Positions 42,093-51,200 of a stretch of 64,000 nucleotides of DNA are shown here, one piece after another. Both the position numbers and the translations under genes were made by a program. This DNA comes from an uncultured Collinsella sp. (lineage in GTDB: Bacteria > Actinomycetota > Coriobacteriia > Coriobacteriales > Coriobacteriaceae): positions 1-64,000 of the forward strand of contig CABUHO010000003.1 of NCBI GenBank assembly GCA_902491395.1, written 5' to 3'. The stretch's first letter is position 1. Each line of letters starts with the position of its first letter. Below the pieces are notes generated by a model that was given only the letters and a program-made list of their open reading frames with translations, ran no database searches and had not been told where the DNA came from.

Positions 42093-42740
42093 ATGGGTTT
42101 CATCAATTTTATCGCCGAGCTGCTCAAAGACCCGCGCACTGCGATCGCCAGCTGGATTGCCGCCGGCCCGCTCATGGCCTACGGCTGCGTGTTCCTGATC
42201 ATCTTTATCGAGACGGGCGTGGTGTTCTTCCCGTTCCTTCCCGGCGATTCGCTGCTGTTCGCCTCGGGCTTCTTTGCCCACAACGGTGGCTTTAACATCG
42301 TGGCTTTGCTGGCCGTTGCATGGGCCGCTGCCATCTTGGGCGATCAGTGCAACTTTATGATCGGCCATTTCTTTGGCAAAAAGATCATTGCCTCGGGCAA
42401 GGTCAAGGCCATGACGCCCGAGCGCATCAAAAAGTCCGAGGACTTCTTGGACAAGTGGGGCCACCTGGCCATCTTCCTGGGCCGCTTCTTCCCGTTTATT
42501 CGCACCTTTGTGCCCTTTATCGCCGGCATGGGCGGCATGCACTGGCGTAACTTCGTTATCTTTAACGTGCTGGGCGGCATTACCTGGTCAACGCTCTTTA
42601 CACTGCTGGGCTACTTCTTTGGTGGCATTCCCTTTGTGCAGGAGCACTTTGAGCTGCTGATTATCGGCATCGTCGCCGTGTCGATCATCCCGACTGTGGT
42701 CGGTCTGGTTAAGGCAAAGCTGGGCAAAAAGAACGCGTAG
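42093..42740 (+). CDS. DedA family (SNARE-associated/VTT) membrane protein
   Basis: A 215-residue membrane protein of the DedA family, thought to act as lipid flippases or scramblases needed for membrane homeostasis. FFPFLPGDSLLFASGFFA and GRFFPFIRTFVPFIAGMGGM are the family motifs, the latter with the essential Gly, Arg and Pro residues. Four to five hydrophobic segments are seen. AGAGG lies upstream of the ATG at 42093; 28 upstream codons run through the promoter and are rejected. It is followed by a terminator. Confidence 0.94.
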   Translation: MGFINFIAELLKDPRTAIASWIAAGPLMAYGCVFLIIFIETGVVFFPFLPGDSLLFASGFFAHNGGFNIVALLAVAWAAAILGDQCNFMIGHFFGKKIIASGKVKAMTPERIKKSEDFLDKWGHLAIFLGRFFPFIRTFVPFIAGMGGMHWRNFVIFNVLGGITWSTLFTLLGYFFGGIPFVQEHFELLIIGIVAVSIIPTVVGLVKAKLGKKNA

Positions 42741-42769
42741 ATCGAGCCAGCGCGCAAACCGTGCCGTTG

Positions 42770-42805
42770 AGGCCCGTCACCGCTTACGGTGGCGGGCCTT
42801 TTTGC
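42770..42805 (+). terminator. Rho-independent terminator after dedA
   Basis: AGGCCCGTCACCG pairs with CGGTGGCGGGCCT, followed by T5. Confidence 0.92.
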
Positions 42806-42823
42806 TTCGGTCAAATGAAAATA

Positions 42824-42839
42824 CTTTACTTAGTTAAAG
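42824..42839. promoter_or_regulatory. Candidate operator upstream of ilvE
   Basis: CTTTACTTAGTTAAAG matches 14 of 16 bases with CTTTACTTAACTAAAG at 10846-10861, the site near the amino-acid importer promoter. It lies about 30 bases before the TACAAT box at 42870. Confidence 0.55.
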
Positions 42840-42846
42840 AAAAGCG

Positions 42847-42875
42847 TTTTATCAGACGCGTACGGGGAGTACAAT
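42847..42875 (+). promoter_or_regulatory. Promoter of ilvE
   Basis: TTTTAT (42847-42852), 17 bases, TACAAT (42870-42875). The -35 is poor. The resulting leader is about 145 bases. Confidence 0.5.
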
Positions 42876-42882
42876 CTCGTGC

Positions 42883-43032
42883 ATGCGAATCGACGTGCCA
42901 TCGGCTTTGATGCCGTTCGCGTGTCCCGTCCGGCTCTACGCTCCGGACGTGCGACGTTGCGACGCGGTCGGCCTCGGTCCTTGCGTGCGAGTTCGCGAGT
43001 ATGCAACTGTGTATGTAAGGAGCGACATATGA
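42883..43032 (+). other. Small leader ORF overlapping the ilvE start (uncertain)
   Basis: A 49-codon frame from ATG 42883 ends in TGA overlapping the ilvE ATG (ATATGA). It is rich in Val (8) and Arg and overlaps a CGTCCGG/CCGGACG hairpin near 42924-42948. A leader peptide that couples to ilvE translation is possible, but its ribosome site is poorly spaced. It may be chance. Confidence 0.25.
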
Positions 43033-44081
43033 CTGTCGAGAAGAAGGATATCGATTGGGGTAGCCTCGGCTTTGGCTACATGAAGACCGATTACAGCTAC
43101 GAGGCTCATTGGAAGGATGGCGAGTGGGACGAGGGCGGTCTGACTACCGACCACGCCCTGCATGTCTCCGAGTGCGGTGGCATCTTCCATTACTGCCAGG
43201 AGGTCTTTGAGGGCCTGAAGGCCTACACCGCCGAGGACGGCAGCATCGTCTGCTTCCGTCCCGACATGAACGCCGAGCGTATGTACAACTCTGCGCAGCG
43301 CCTCGAGATGCCCCCGTTCCCCAAGGACAAGTTCGTTGAGGCCGTCAAGCAGGTCGTTTCTGCCAACGCCGCCTGGGTTCCGCCCTTCGGTTCCGGCGCA
43401 ACCCTGTACGTGCGTCCGTTTATGATCGGCTCCGGTGACGTGATCGGCGTGGCTCCCGCTCCTGAGTACACGTTCCGTATTCTCGTGACCCCGGTCGGTC
43501 CGTACTTTAAGGGCGGCCTTAAGCCCGTTAAGCTGCGCGTTTCTGAGTATGACCGTGCGGCACCGCACGGCACCGGCAACATCAAGGCCGGCCTCAACTA
43601 CGCCATGTCCCTCAAGCCCACGATGGAGGCCCATCGCGAGGGCTATGCCGAGAACCTGTATCTCGACTCCGAGTCCCGCACCTATGTCGAGGAGACCGGT
43701 GGCGCTAACGTCCTGTTCGTGAAGGAGGACGGCACGCTTGTCGTTCCGCAGTCGCACACTGACTCCATCCTGCCCTCCATCACCCGTCGCTCGCTCGTTC
43801 AGGTTGCTCAGGACCTGGGCATAACCGTCGACCAGCGCCCCGTCGAGTGGGCCGAGGTCAAGGCCGGCACCTTTGTTGAGTGCGGTCTGTGCGGCACCGC
43901 TGCCGTTATCTCCCCGGTTGGCGAGATCGACAACAAGGTCTATGGCGCCGACGAGACCGTGACCTTCCCGGCTGGCTACACCGAGATCGGTCCTGTGATG
44001 AAGAAGCTCCGCGAGACCCTGACTGGTATTCAGTCCGGTGCTGTCGAGGATAAGCACAACTGGGTTTACACCGTGGCGTAA
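43029..44081 (+). CDS. ilvE: Branched-chain-amino-acid aminotransferase
   Basis: IlvE moves the amino group between glutamate and the 2-oxo acids of Leu, Ile and Val, acting in synthesis and breakdown. The 350-residue fold-type IV PLP enzyme has the Schiff-base Lys186 in GTGNIKAGLNYA, an early RPDMNAERMYNSAQRLEMP block, and YVEETGGANVLF with LPSITRRS, all typical of the large IlvE (BCAT type II) subfamily. TAAGGAG precedes the ATG at 43029. The longer frame from GTG 42879 would add 50 Arg-rich residues and is rejected. Single gene with its own promoter. Confidence 0.95.
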   Translation: MTVEKKDIDWGSLGFGYMKTDYSYEAHWKDGEWDEGGLTTDHALHVSECGGIFHYCQEVFEGLKAYTAEDGSIVCFRPDMNAERMYNSAQRLEMPPFPKDKFVEAVKQVVSANAAWVPPFGSGATLYVRPFMIGSGDVIGVAPAPEYTFRILVTPVGPYFKGGLKPVKLRVSEYDRAAPHGTGNIKAGLNYAMSLKPTMEAHREGYAENLYLDSESRTYVEETGGANVLFVKEDGTLVVPQSHTDSILPSITRRSLVQVAQDLGITVDQRPVEWAEVKAGTFVECGLCGTAAVISPVGEIDNKVYGADETVTFPAGYTEIGPVMKKLRETLTGIQSGAVEDKHNWVYTVA

Positions 44082-44097
44082 TTTGTCTTACCTATCC

Positions 44098-44222
44098 GGG
44101 CAGAGAGCAAGTTCCCTCCCGGCGCGTCCTCGGACATGCAAGAAGCCCTCGCTGCGCACTTCGTGCGGCGGGGGCTTCTTGCGTCCTGCGGAGTGCGCCG
44201 GGAGGGAACTTGCTCTCTGCCC
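44098..44222. repeat. Long nested palindrome P3 (28-bp perfect arms)
   Basis: Arms 44098-44125 and 44195-44222 are perfect inverted copies (GGGCAGAGAGCAAGTTCCCT.. outside). Inside are GCAAGAAGCCC/GGGCTTCTTGC and a CGCAC-TTC-GTGCG tip. It follows ilvE by 16 bases and has no T-tract. Confidence 0.9.
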
Positions 44223-44234
44223 TGCGGGCTCGGC

Positions 44235-44295
44235 GTTGCCACAACGGGCAACAATTAATCTGAATAAAGATGGCGCGCGGCCTATTGGCCGCGCG
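44235..44295. terminator. Two small hairpins, possible terminator
   Basis: GTTGCC/GGCAAC (44235-44252) and CGCGCGGCC/GGCCGCGCG (44274-44295) follow P3. Neither has a good T-tract. Confidence 0.4.
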
Positions 44296-44310
44296 TTGTG
44301 CGTGGATAAG

Positions 44311-44340
44311 AAAAGGGCCCAAGGTTTGTGCCTTGGACCC
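44311..44340 (-). terminator. Rho-independent terminator of lemA
   Basis: On the minus strand GGGTCCAAGG pairs with CCTTGGGCCC and is followed by TTTTCTT. Confidence 0.85.
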
Positions 44341-44380
44341 CAAAGGGTTGATGAACTGGCTTAAGACTCGGCCGTGATTG

Positions 44381-44932
44381 TTAGAACTTGACGGTCGGTG
44401 CCTGGCGGGCGGCCTCAGCGGCCTCGAAGCCCTGGCGCTCCTTAAACTGGAAGATGCCGGCAAAGATGACGGCCGGGAACGTCTGGATGGCGTTGTTGTA
44501 GCTGAGCACGCAGTCGTTGTAGCTTTGGCGTGCATAGCTAATCTTGTTCTCGGTATCCTCGAGCGATGCCTGCAGCTGCGTAAAGTTGGCGTTTGCCTTA
44601 AGATCGGGATAGGCCTCGGCTACGGCGAAGAGCTGGCGCAGCGCACCGGTCAGCACGTTGTCGGCTTCCATCTTGGCCTCGGGCGTGGTGGCCTTGACGG
44701 CGGTGTTACGCGCACTGATCACGGCGGAGAGCGTCTCTTGCTCGTGCTTGGCGTAGCCCTTGACGGTCTCGACCAGGTTGGGGATCAGGTCGTTGCGGCG
44801 CTGCAGCTGCGTATCGATGTTCTGCCAGGCGTTATCGATGCGGTTACGCTTGGTGACCATGTTGTTGTAGATGCCGGCGATGGCGCAGACAATCACAATG
44901 ACAACAACGATGCCGATGATGACGGTAATCAT
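44381..44932 (-). CDS. LemA family protein
   Basis: A 183-residue protein with one N-terminal membrane helix (residues 2-21) and a long helical domain. NRIDNAWQNIDTQLQRRNDLIPNLVETVKGYAKHE is the LemA hallmark, as is AYPDLKANANFTQLQASLEDTENKI. LemA proteins are membrane-attached; their function is unsettled. In many bacteria lemA is followed by a TPM-domain or htpX gene, but here it stands alone. ACGGAGACATC selects the ATG at 44932. Confidence 0.95.
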   Translation of the reverse strand: MITVIIGIVVVIVIVCAIAGIYNNMVTKRNRIDNAWQNIDTQLQRRNDLIPNLVETVKGYAKHEQETLSAVISARNTAVKATTPEAKMEADNVLTGALRQLFAVAEAYPDLKANANFTQLQASLEDTENKISYARQSYNDCVLSYNNAIQTFPAVIFAGIFQFKERQGFEAAEAARQAPTVKF

Positions 44933-45143
44933 GATGTCTCCGTTTCGAATGGCCGCGGCGGCATGCGCCAGCTGCCGTTGGTATAACGCTACTAGTATAC
45001 CCGCAACGTTTTGCCGTGCCGAACTTTCCGGCAAGCGTTATGTTTTCGGCGGGGTCGGCACCGGGGCAAAGCGCGCGAGGTACAGGTGTAAGATATGCGA
45101 CAGATTGACGAGTGTTGTCTTTGCTCTGAGGATGGCGATACCA

Positions 45144-45728
45144 GTGGACCTTCGCATTAAGAAAACCTACCGCGCCCTGTTCGATGCCTTCACCGAGCTT
45201 CTCGAGGAGCATCGTTTTGAGGACCTGACGGTTGCCATGCTGTGCGACCGCGCCATGATTCGCCGCACGACGTTCTACAAGCACTTTCGCGACAAGAACG
45301 ATTACTTTGCCTTTTATATCGATGAGCTCATGTCGGGCTTGCCGCAAAAACAGCCCGATGAGGCCGGCGCGGTATCTGCCGAGGACGTGCGCGCGCTTCG
45401 GCACGCGATTTTGGACGATGCCATGGATTTGATTCTGGCGCACGAGCAGCTCATGGATAACATTTTGGCAAGCAGCATGTCGGGCATGTTGACCAACGTT
45501 ATTTGCGACCGCATTGCCCGCTCCATCCGCGAGCGTGTGATGAACGTGCTCGCCGAGGATGCCCTGGCCCCCGTGTCACTCGAGACGACGTCTGAGTTTG
45601 TCGCCGGCGGTATTATTCGACTTTTCACGATATGGTGGGAATCGGGCCACGATCTTGAGCGTCGACCTGAGATAGCCGACGTGGTCGATGCGCTGTTTGA
45701 GCGAACCATGACGCCGGTGAATCACTAA
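45144..45728 (+). CDS. TetR-family transcriptional regulator
   Basis: A 194-residue regulator with an N-terminal TetR helix-turn-helix (DLTVAMLCDRAMIRRTTFYKHFRDKNDYF, residues about 25-55) and a divergent helical ligand domain, similar in layout to DhaS-type regulators. GAGG at 45128-45131 is too close to the ATG at 45132 but better spaced for the GTG at 45144, which I use; the ATG at 45132 adds four residues. The gene is next to lemA (divergent) and tRNA-Ser (convergent), so its target is not evident. Confidence 0.88.
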   Translation: MDLRIKKTYRALFDAFTELLEEHRFEDLTVAMLCDRAMIRRTTFYKHFRDKNDYFAFYIDELMSGLPQKQPDEAGAVSAEDVRALRHAILDDAMDLILAHEQLMDNILASSMSGMLTNVICDRIARSIRERVMNVLAEDALAPVSLETTSEFVAGGIIRLFTIWWESGHDLERRPEIADVVDALFERTMTPVNH

Positions 45729-45731
45729 AAG

Positions 45732-45821
45732 TGGCGGAGAGAGGGGGATTCGAACCCCCGGAACGCTCTCGCGCTCAACGGTTTTCAAGACCGCCGCATT
45801 CAACCGCTCTGCCATCTCTCC
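45732..45821 (-). tRNA. tRNA-Ser (anticodon UGA)
   Basis: On the minus strand the gene starts GGAGAGATGGCAGAGC, has anticodon loop CTTGAAA (anticodon TGA), a long variable arm typical of tRNA-Ser, the T-arm GGGGGTTCGAATCCCCC, and the closing acceptor strand TCTCTCC-G-CCA. The CCA end is encoded. A TATCAT box lies about 10 bases upstream on the same strand. Confidence 0.97.
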
Positions 45822-45872
45822 GTGAGTCGTAATGATAGCATCGTTTTGAATTTGCAACAGGGAAGGCGAACG

Positions 45873-47654
45873 ATGACGATCACCGAAATCGACGAGAAGT
45901 TCATGCGCGAGGCGTTGGTGGAGGCGCGCGCCGCCGCGGCGGTGGGCGAGGTGCCCATTGGCGCTGTGGTGGTGCGCGCGGGTGAGATTGTCGCGCGGGC
46001 GCATAATCGTCGCGAGCTCGATCAGGACCCTTCGGCGCATGCAGAGTTCGCGGCCCTGTGCGCTGCCGCTCGGTCGCTCGGTCGCTGGCGCCTTTCCGAC
46101 TGTACGGTCTACGTGACGCTCGAGCCCTGCTGCATGTGTGCGGGGCTTATGGTCAACGCGCGCGTGGGGCGCTGCGTGTATGGCGCGGCTGATGCCAAGG
46201 CGGGCGCGCTGGGATCCCTATACGATCTGAATGCCGACTCGCGCCTGAATCATCGGTTTAACGTGAGCGCCGGCGTGCTGGCAGACGAGTGTCGTGAGGT
46301 GCTGAGCAGCTATTTTAGTGGGCTACGTGGCACCGATGGTGCTGGCTGCGGTTGTGGGGCCGATCTTGAGGCGCATACCGCTCATGCTGAGGCGCTCGCG
46401 TGTGCCGAAGAGGATGTTGGCGCGGCGGTTGACTTTGGCCCCGCGTGCCGCCGGCCCCGCCGCGTGCTGCTAGCGATCGACTCCTTTAAGGGCAGCGTTT
46501 CGAGTGCACAGGCGGAGGCGGCGGTTGCCGAAGGCGTGCGCCGCGTGTGGCCCGATGCCGAGGTGCGCGCATTGCCGCTGGCAGATGGTGGCGAGGGAAC
46601 GCTCGATGCCGTTGCCGCCTGCGGTGGCGAGCTTGTGACCTGCGAGGTTGCAGGACCCTTTGGCGAGCGTGTGCCTGCCCGGATGCTGGTTGATGTCGAG
46701 CATGAGTCGGCTGTTATTGAGATGGCCGAAGCCGCGGGCATCGGGTATTCGCCTTGCACGGAGTCGTCGGCGCTGGCTGCTACAACCTATGGCGTGGGCG
46801 AGCTCATGCTTCGCGCGGTTCGCGCGGGCGCAAAGACTATCTATATTGGTTTGGGCGGCAGTGCCACCAACGACGGTGGCGCCGGCATGCTGCAGGCGCT
46901 GGGCGCGCGCCTTGTCGATGAGCACGGCCGCGATATCGCTCCCGGTCTCGCGGGTCTCGAACACGTGGTGAGTATCGATTTGGCGCCAGCGCTTCGGGCG
47001 CTGAACGGCGCGCGTGTCGTGGTGCTTTCCGATGTCGAGAATCCGCTCGTGGGGCGTCGAGGCGCCCTAGCGGTGTTTGGCGGGCAGAAGGGTTTGCCGA
47101 CGGGTGACGCCGAGGCGCTGCGCAGGTACGACGGTTGGATGGTCGGCTACGGCCGCCTGCTCGATACGGCGATTGCCGGAGCTCGAGCCCAGGGATTGTT
47201 GCGCACACCTGAGAGCGCACGGACATTTGGCTCGGTGCTCGGCGTGCCCGGTGCGGGCGCTGCCGGTGGCTTGGGCGCCGCGCTGCTGGCGCTCGGCGCG
47301 GAGTTGCGTTCGGGCGTGGAGACGGTGCTCGATCTCGTGGGATTTGACGAGCGCGTGCGCGATGTTGACCTGGTCATAACGGGTGAGGGCAATATGGATG
47401 AGCAGTCCGCCGCTGGAAAGGCACCGGTGGGCGTGGCGCGTCGCGCCAAGCGATATAGCAAGTCGGTAGCCGCCGTCGTGGGCGGTCGTGCGGACAACTT
47501 GGATGTAGTGTATGAGCAGGGTGTCGACTTGGTGCTTCCGATCTGCCGCAAGCCCATGGACCTGGAGCAGGCACTCAATCCGCAAGAAGCCACAACCAAC
47601 CTCATCTGTGCTGGCGAGTCTGCCGCCCGAGCCTACGACCTCGGCCGCCTCTAA
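45873..47654 (+). CDS. TadA-type tRNA adenosine deaminase fused to glycerate kinase
   Basis: A 593-residue fusion. Residues 1-150 are a complete TadA-type deaminase with the zinc/catalytic HAE (56-58), PCCMC (Cys86, Cys89) and the usual ending FNVSAGVLADECREVLSSYF; TadA makes inosine at wobble A34 of tRNA-Arg. A linker of about 45 residues, rich in Cys, Ala and Glu, leads to residues 196-593, a glycerate kinase (GlxK/GarK family 1), with LLAIDSFKGSVSSAQAEAAVAEG, LPLADGGEGTLDA, GLGGSATNDGGAGML and ITGEGNMDEQSAAGKAPVGVA. No stop, ribosome site or frame break separates the parts. GGGAAGGCG precedes the ATG at 45873. Confidence 0.9.
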   Translation: MTITEIDEKFMREALVEARAAAAVGEVPIGAVVVRAGEIVARAHNRRELDQDPSAHAEFAALCAAARSLGRWRLSDCTVYVTLEPCCMCAGLMVNARVGRCVYGAADAKAGALGSLYDLNADSRLNHRFNVSAGVLADECREVLSSYFSGLRGTDGAGCGCGADLEAHTAHAEALACAEEDVGAAVDFGPACRRPRRVLLAIDSFKGSVSSAQAEAAVAEGVRRVWPDAEVRALPLADGGEGTLDAVAACGGELVTCEVAGPFGERVPARMLVDVEHESAVIEMAEAAGIGYSPCTESSALAATTYGVGELMLRAVRAGAKTIYIGLGGSATNDGGAGMLQALGARLVDEHGRDIAPGLAGLEHVVSIDLAPALRALNGARVVVLSDVENPLVGRRGALAVFGGQKGLPTGDAEALRRYDGWMVGYGRLLDTAIAGARAQGLLRTPESARTFGSVLGVPGAGAAGGLGAALLALGAELRSGVETVLDLVGFDERVRDVDLVITGEGNMDEQSAAGKAPVGVARRAKRYSKSVAAVVGGRADNLDVVYEQGVDLVLPICRKPMDLEQALNPQEATTNLICAGESAARAYDLGRL

Positions 47655-47805
47655 AAACCATCCCCCAATAACTTGCGGTGAAATACGGAGTGTTTTTGCC
47701 TTCAAGGTGCCAATTCAGTCCGTATTCCATCGCAACTTCGTGAATTGCCATCCGAGGCTGGTCGACATGGGTCTCGAGTCGGACCGTTTGCCACGAAATG
47801 CGGCC

Positions 47806-47933
47806 ATCTACTACGTTTGACCGAGCTGCCTCGACCATCCCGGATTTTGTGAAATTAAAACCGCAGGTAGAGAGCTTGCCGATTTCCGAAAAAGTCGGCT
47901 ATGGTCGACCCCTGCGGTCTAAACGTAGTAGAT
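47806..47933. repeat. Long nested palindrome P4
   Basis: ATCTACTACGTTT (47806-47818) is repeated inverted at 47921-47933. Inside are ACCGCAGG (47860-47867)/CCTGCGGT (47911-47918) and GCCGA/TCGGC. It lies between the TadA fusion and the adhesin. Confidence 0.75.
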
Positions 47934-48155
47934 AGGCCCTTTTCGTGGCGCAGCGTCAGACCAGTCTATTTGGGACGGGGCTATTTTGTGGGTTGTGGGG
48001 GATAAAGATTGCCGACGGTTTTATCCCACCGAACCCCTTTGATGGCGCGAATGGTTCGATTTAACGACCGAGTGGCAACCTGACGCGGAATAGTGGGTCG
48101 TTTAAATTGCTACAATTTTAAGTATATTGCGATGTCCCGCCTTGCGTTTCTGCGC

Positions 48156-48164
48156 GGGGGGGGG
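48156..48164 (+). repeat. Poly-G tract (G9) upstream of the adhesin promoter
   Basis: Nine consecutive G lie 34 bases before a TATAAT box. Such tracts change length by slipped-strand replication and can switch promoter strength. Confidence 0.8.
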
Positions 48165-48198
48165 CGTATATTTGCATCGATGGGGACGACGACACACA

Positions 48199-48204
48199 TA
48201 TAAT
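48199..48204 (+). promoter_or_regulatory. Probable -10 box of the adhesin gene
   Basis: TATAAT lies 40 bases before the ATG. No good -35 is visible at 16-18 bases; TTGCAT is 21 bases upstream. The missing -35 suggests dependence on an activator or on spacing. Confidence 0.5.
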
Positions 48205-48244
48205 GAGCCGCTTCTTGCCGTCCTCATGGATTGGGGAGGCCTTC

Positions 48245-51200
48245 ATGAATCGCGCGTGTGCGAGAGCTCGAGAAATGCTAAAGCCTTTTGGCAAGAAAAC
48301 CAATACCGCCAAGCGTGCCCTGAGGGTTTTGGCCGTCCCGCTGGCGGCGTGTGCACTCTTGTTTGGTGCGACGAGTGCGTCGGCCGACCAGACAGTTCCC
48401 TTTAGCAACCACATCGTGAAGACGGTGAATCCCACCGGCACTACGGTCAATTTGTTCGACTATTGGGTCGTGAACGGCGACAACGATAAGTCCGTCAACA
48501 TAAACAACAATAATGGCAATAACAACACTGGCATCAACAAAGATCACCAGCTCAAGTTCAATGGTGGTGCCGGCACGGGCATTAACAAGTGGACGGGCAA
48601 AAGCGCCATCAATGGCTGTGGACGCCTTTCTTTTGTAAAGAACACGCTGGTAAATGGCTATCCGTCAATCAAAGCCGGCACCTACACCTCCTATAACACG
48701 AGTGGTACGTACACCGACGAGTCGCTGGCTTATCTCTTTAATAACGACAGCCAGGTCAACGGCAAGGCCGTTTACAACAAAGTGCAAGGCCTTTTCCAGC
48801 TCAAGAATGGGTATTACGTTTACGACTCGTACGGCTCTGACGGCAACTATGCTGTGTATAACTCCACGACTAACTCCTTTGACGTCTACGATAAGGCTGG
48901 CGTATATAAGGACAGCGTGTCAGATGCGAATCGGGGTCAGTTCTTCCCCTTTGACTCGGCTGACAAGGTTTTTGAAGAAAAGAACAGCCAGCTCTCTCCT
49001 TTAAAAATAACGGACGGAACGAACGATACACTCAACCACCACTTTGGCATGTCCATGACCACGGAGTTTGTCCAGCCTAACGGTGGCAAGACCACCAAAA
49101 ACGAGGACATGATTTTTGAGTTCTCGGGTGACGACGACGTCTGGGTGTACATCGATGGCGTGCTCGTGGGCGATCTGGGTGGCATTCACGAGAAGGCGAC
49201 GCTCAAGATCAACTTCGCCACCGGCGACGTGCATGTCGGCCATGTCGACAACGCAAATGATCCCGAAAAGACCATTCAAGACACCACCATCAGGGCGATG
49301 TACGAAGCCGCCGGTGCGGATGTCTCCAACTTTTCCATTAACTCCCCTAACACCTTCAGCGACAGCACCAAGCACACGCTGAGTTTCTTCTATCTGGAGC
49401 GCGGCGCTGGCGCATCGAACATGTCGCTCAAGTTCAACCTCACCACCCTGCCGTCGTCCGAGGTCGCGAAGGTCGACCAAAACGGCGAGGCAGTCAATGG
49501 CGCAACCTTCGAGTTGTACCGGTCCGATGGACCAGATACCGAGTGGAAGAAGGGTGAGCTCGTCGCTCAGGGCACGACGAAAGACGGGGGTCAGCTGATA
49601 CTTCAAAAGTCGAACGGCTCCGTCCTCTCGTTTGACGAAGAGCATAACACCAATCATTGCGACTACTTTGTACTCAAAGAGGTTGGCCTGCCCGCGGGAT
49701 ATCGCTCGAGTCTGACCTCATCGACCAATGCGACGCCAGGTGAGCTGCACCTGCAGTACAAGGCCGCGGCAAGTGGCACGGGTGGCGTGGTGGTTGCGCC
49801 GCAAACAACGGTCACAACAGCCAACAACGAACAATGGACGGGCAGCCGCATGTGGCTGAACGGCGGCTATCTGGCCGCTAAGGAGACCATTTCCCTTAGC
49901 AAAGAGACAAAAGACAATAAGGACAAACCCATTAGCTCGGGTACGACCTTTGCTGTCGTGCTCAAGCGCACCGATAAAAACAAGAGTGACACGGACGTAA
50001 ACGCGTGGACGGCGGTCACGGGCAACCCGCTCAATGGCTATAAGCTGTGCTCCAAACACGGCATTGAGGGCGCGGTCGAGGCTGCCAAATCGGCAGATAC
50101 GAGCGTCTTTGGCGTCAACACCAAGGGCGACTATGAGGTAACGGTCAGGTCGCTGCCCGGCGATATCGAGAAGTACGCCGCCATGATGACGGACAAGTCA
50201 CAGTCCGAATATACCGTGGCGGTGTATCACACCACGGCATCGTCTCTGGCGGAGGCAACCATCGGCAACACCTCTATGGTCAAATATCAAACGATAAACA
50301 GGCAGTTCTCTACGGTGATCCACCTCACCAACGTTCAGAACCGCCTGTTTGTGCAGAAGGTTGACGACCTGGGCAAGCCCGTGAACGGTGCAACGTTTGA
50401 GCTGTACCAGGCCAAGGACGTTACCGGCGACAGTCCCAGCACGTATGCCATTAAATCGGGTGCCGAGCCGTATGACACCGTGCAGGCAAACGGCATGACC
50501 TATCCGTATGACATTGAGGGCGCTGCATGCTTCCCGCTCGATTCGGCAAAGCATGAGCCTCTTATCAAGGGTACGTACTACCTGCGTGAGTCTGTAAGTC
50601 CAGATGGCCATGAGATCAACAACACTATCACCAAGGTAATCGTGGACGATTCGGGTGTGTACGTGGATGCCGGCGAGGAAGGCGACGGCGTGCTCAGCAT
50701 GAGCGGCCCGGGTTCGCTGATTGCTTCCCTGGCGCAGTTTGGCTCTCCCGACTCCATCGACAACACGCTTACGCACATTAAGGGTAAGCTGCAGAGCGCG
50801 GCCGTTGACACCAACGGAAACCTGACATGGGGCCCGACAAGTCCTACGGACAACTGGATGCATATGCGCTATGACAGGACGACGCAAGGTGCCAAGACCG
50901 TCTTGCGCTATGTCGAGGATGGTGGCGATCGCGACGGTCAGCTGGCGACGATCTTTGCCGATACGGGCGTAAACCGCATGGCTCTTTATCAAGAAGACGA
51001 TTCAGCATATATAGACGATGCCTCCAAGACCCGTACTAAGCTGGGCACACTCCAGCTCAATCATCTCTTTACCACGGCAACGGCCGTGCAGTATGCCGAC
51101 CGTCGCGCGGCGCGCCTGCAAGTGACCAAGACAGTGACGGCAGATACTGGTCTTACTGCGCCCACTAAGGATGCGAAAGGCAACGACCTGACCTTTACGT

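Larger units (their letters stand above)
47655..48244. other. 590-base region upstream of the giant adhesin
   Basis: No gene is supported. It contains palindrome P4, TACAAT at 48111-48116, a nine-G tract at 48156-48164, and TATAAT at 48199-48204. The adhesin ATG follows GGGGAGG. The region is less GC-rich than the genes around it. Confidence 0.6.

Noticed and set aside
42879..43028. 50-residue N-terminal extension of IlvE from GTG 42879
   Set aside because: Arg-rich and unlike IlvE N-termini; TAAGGAG sits directly before the ATG at 43029.
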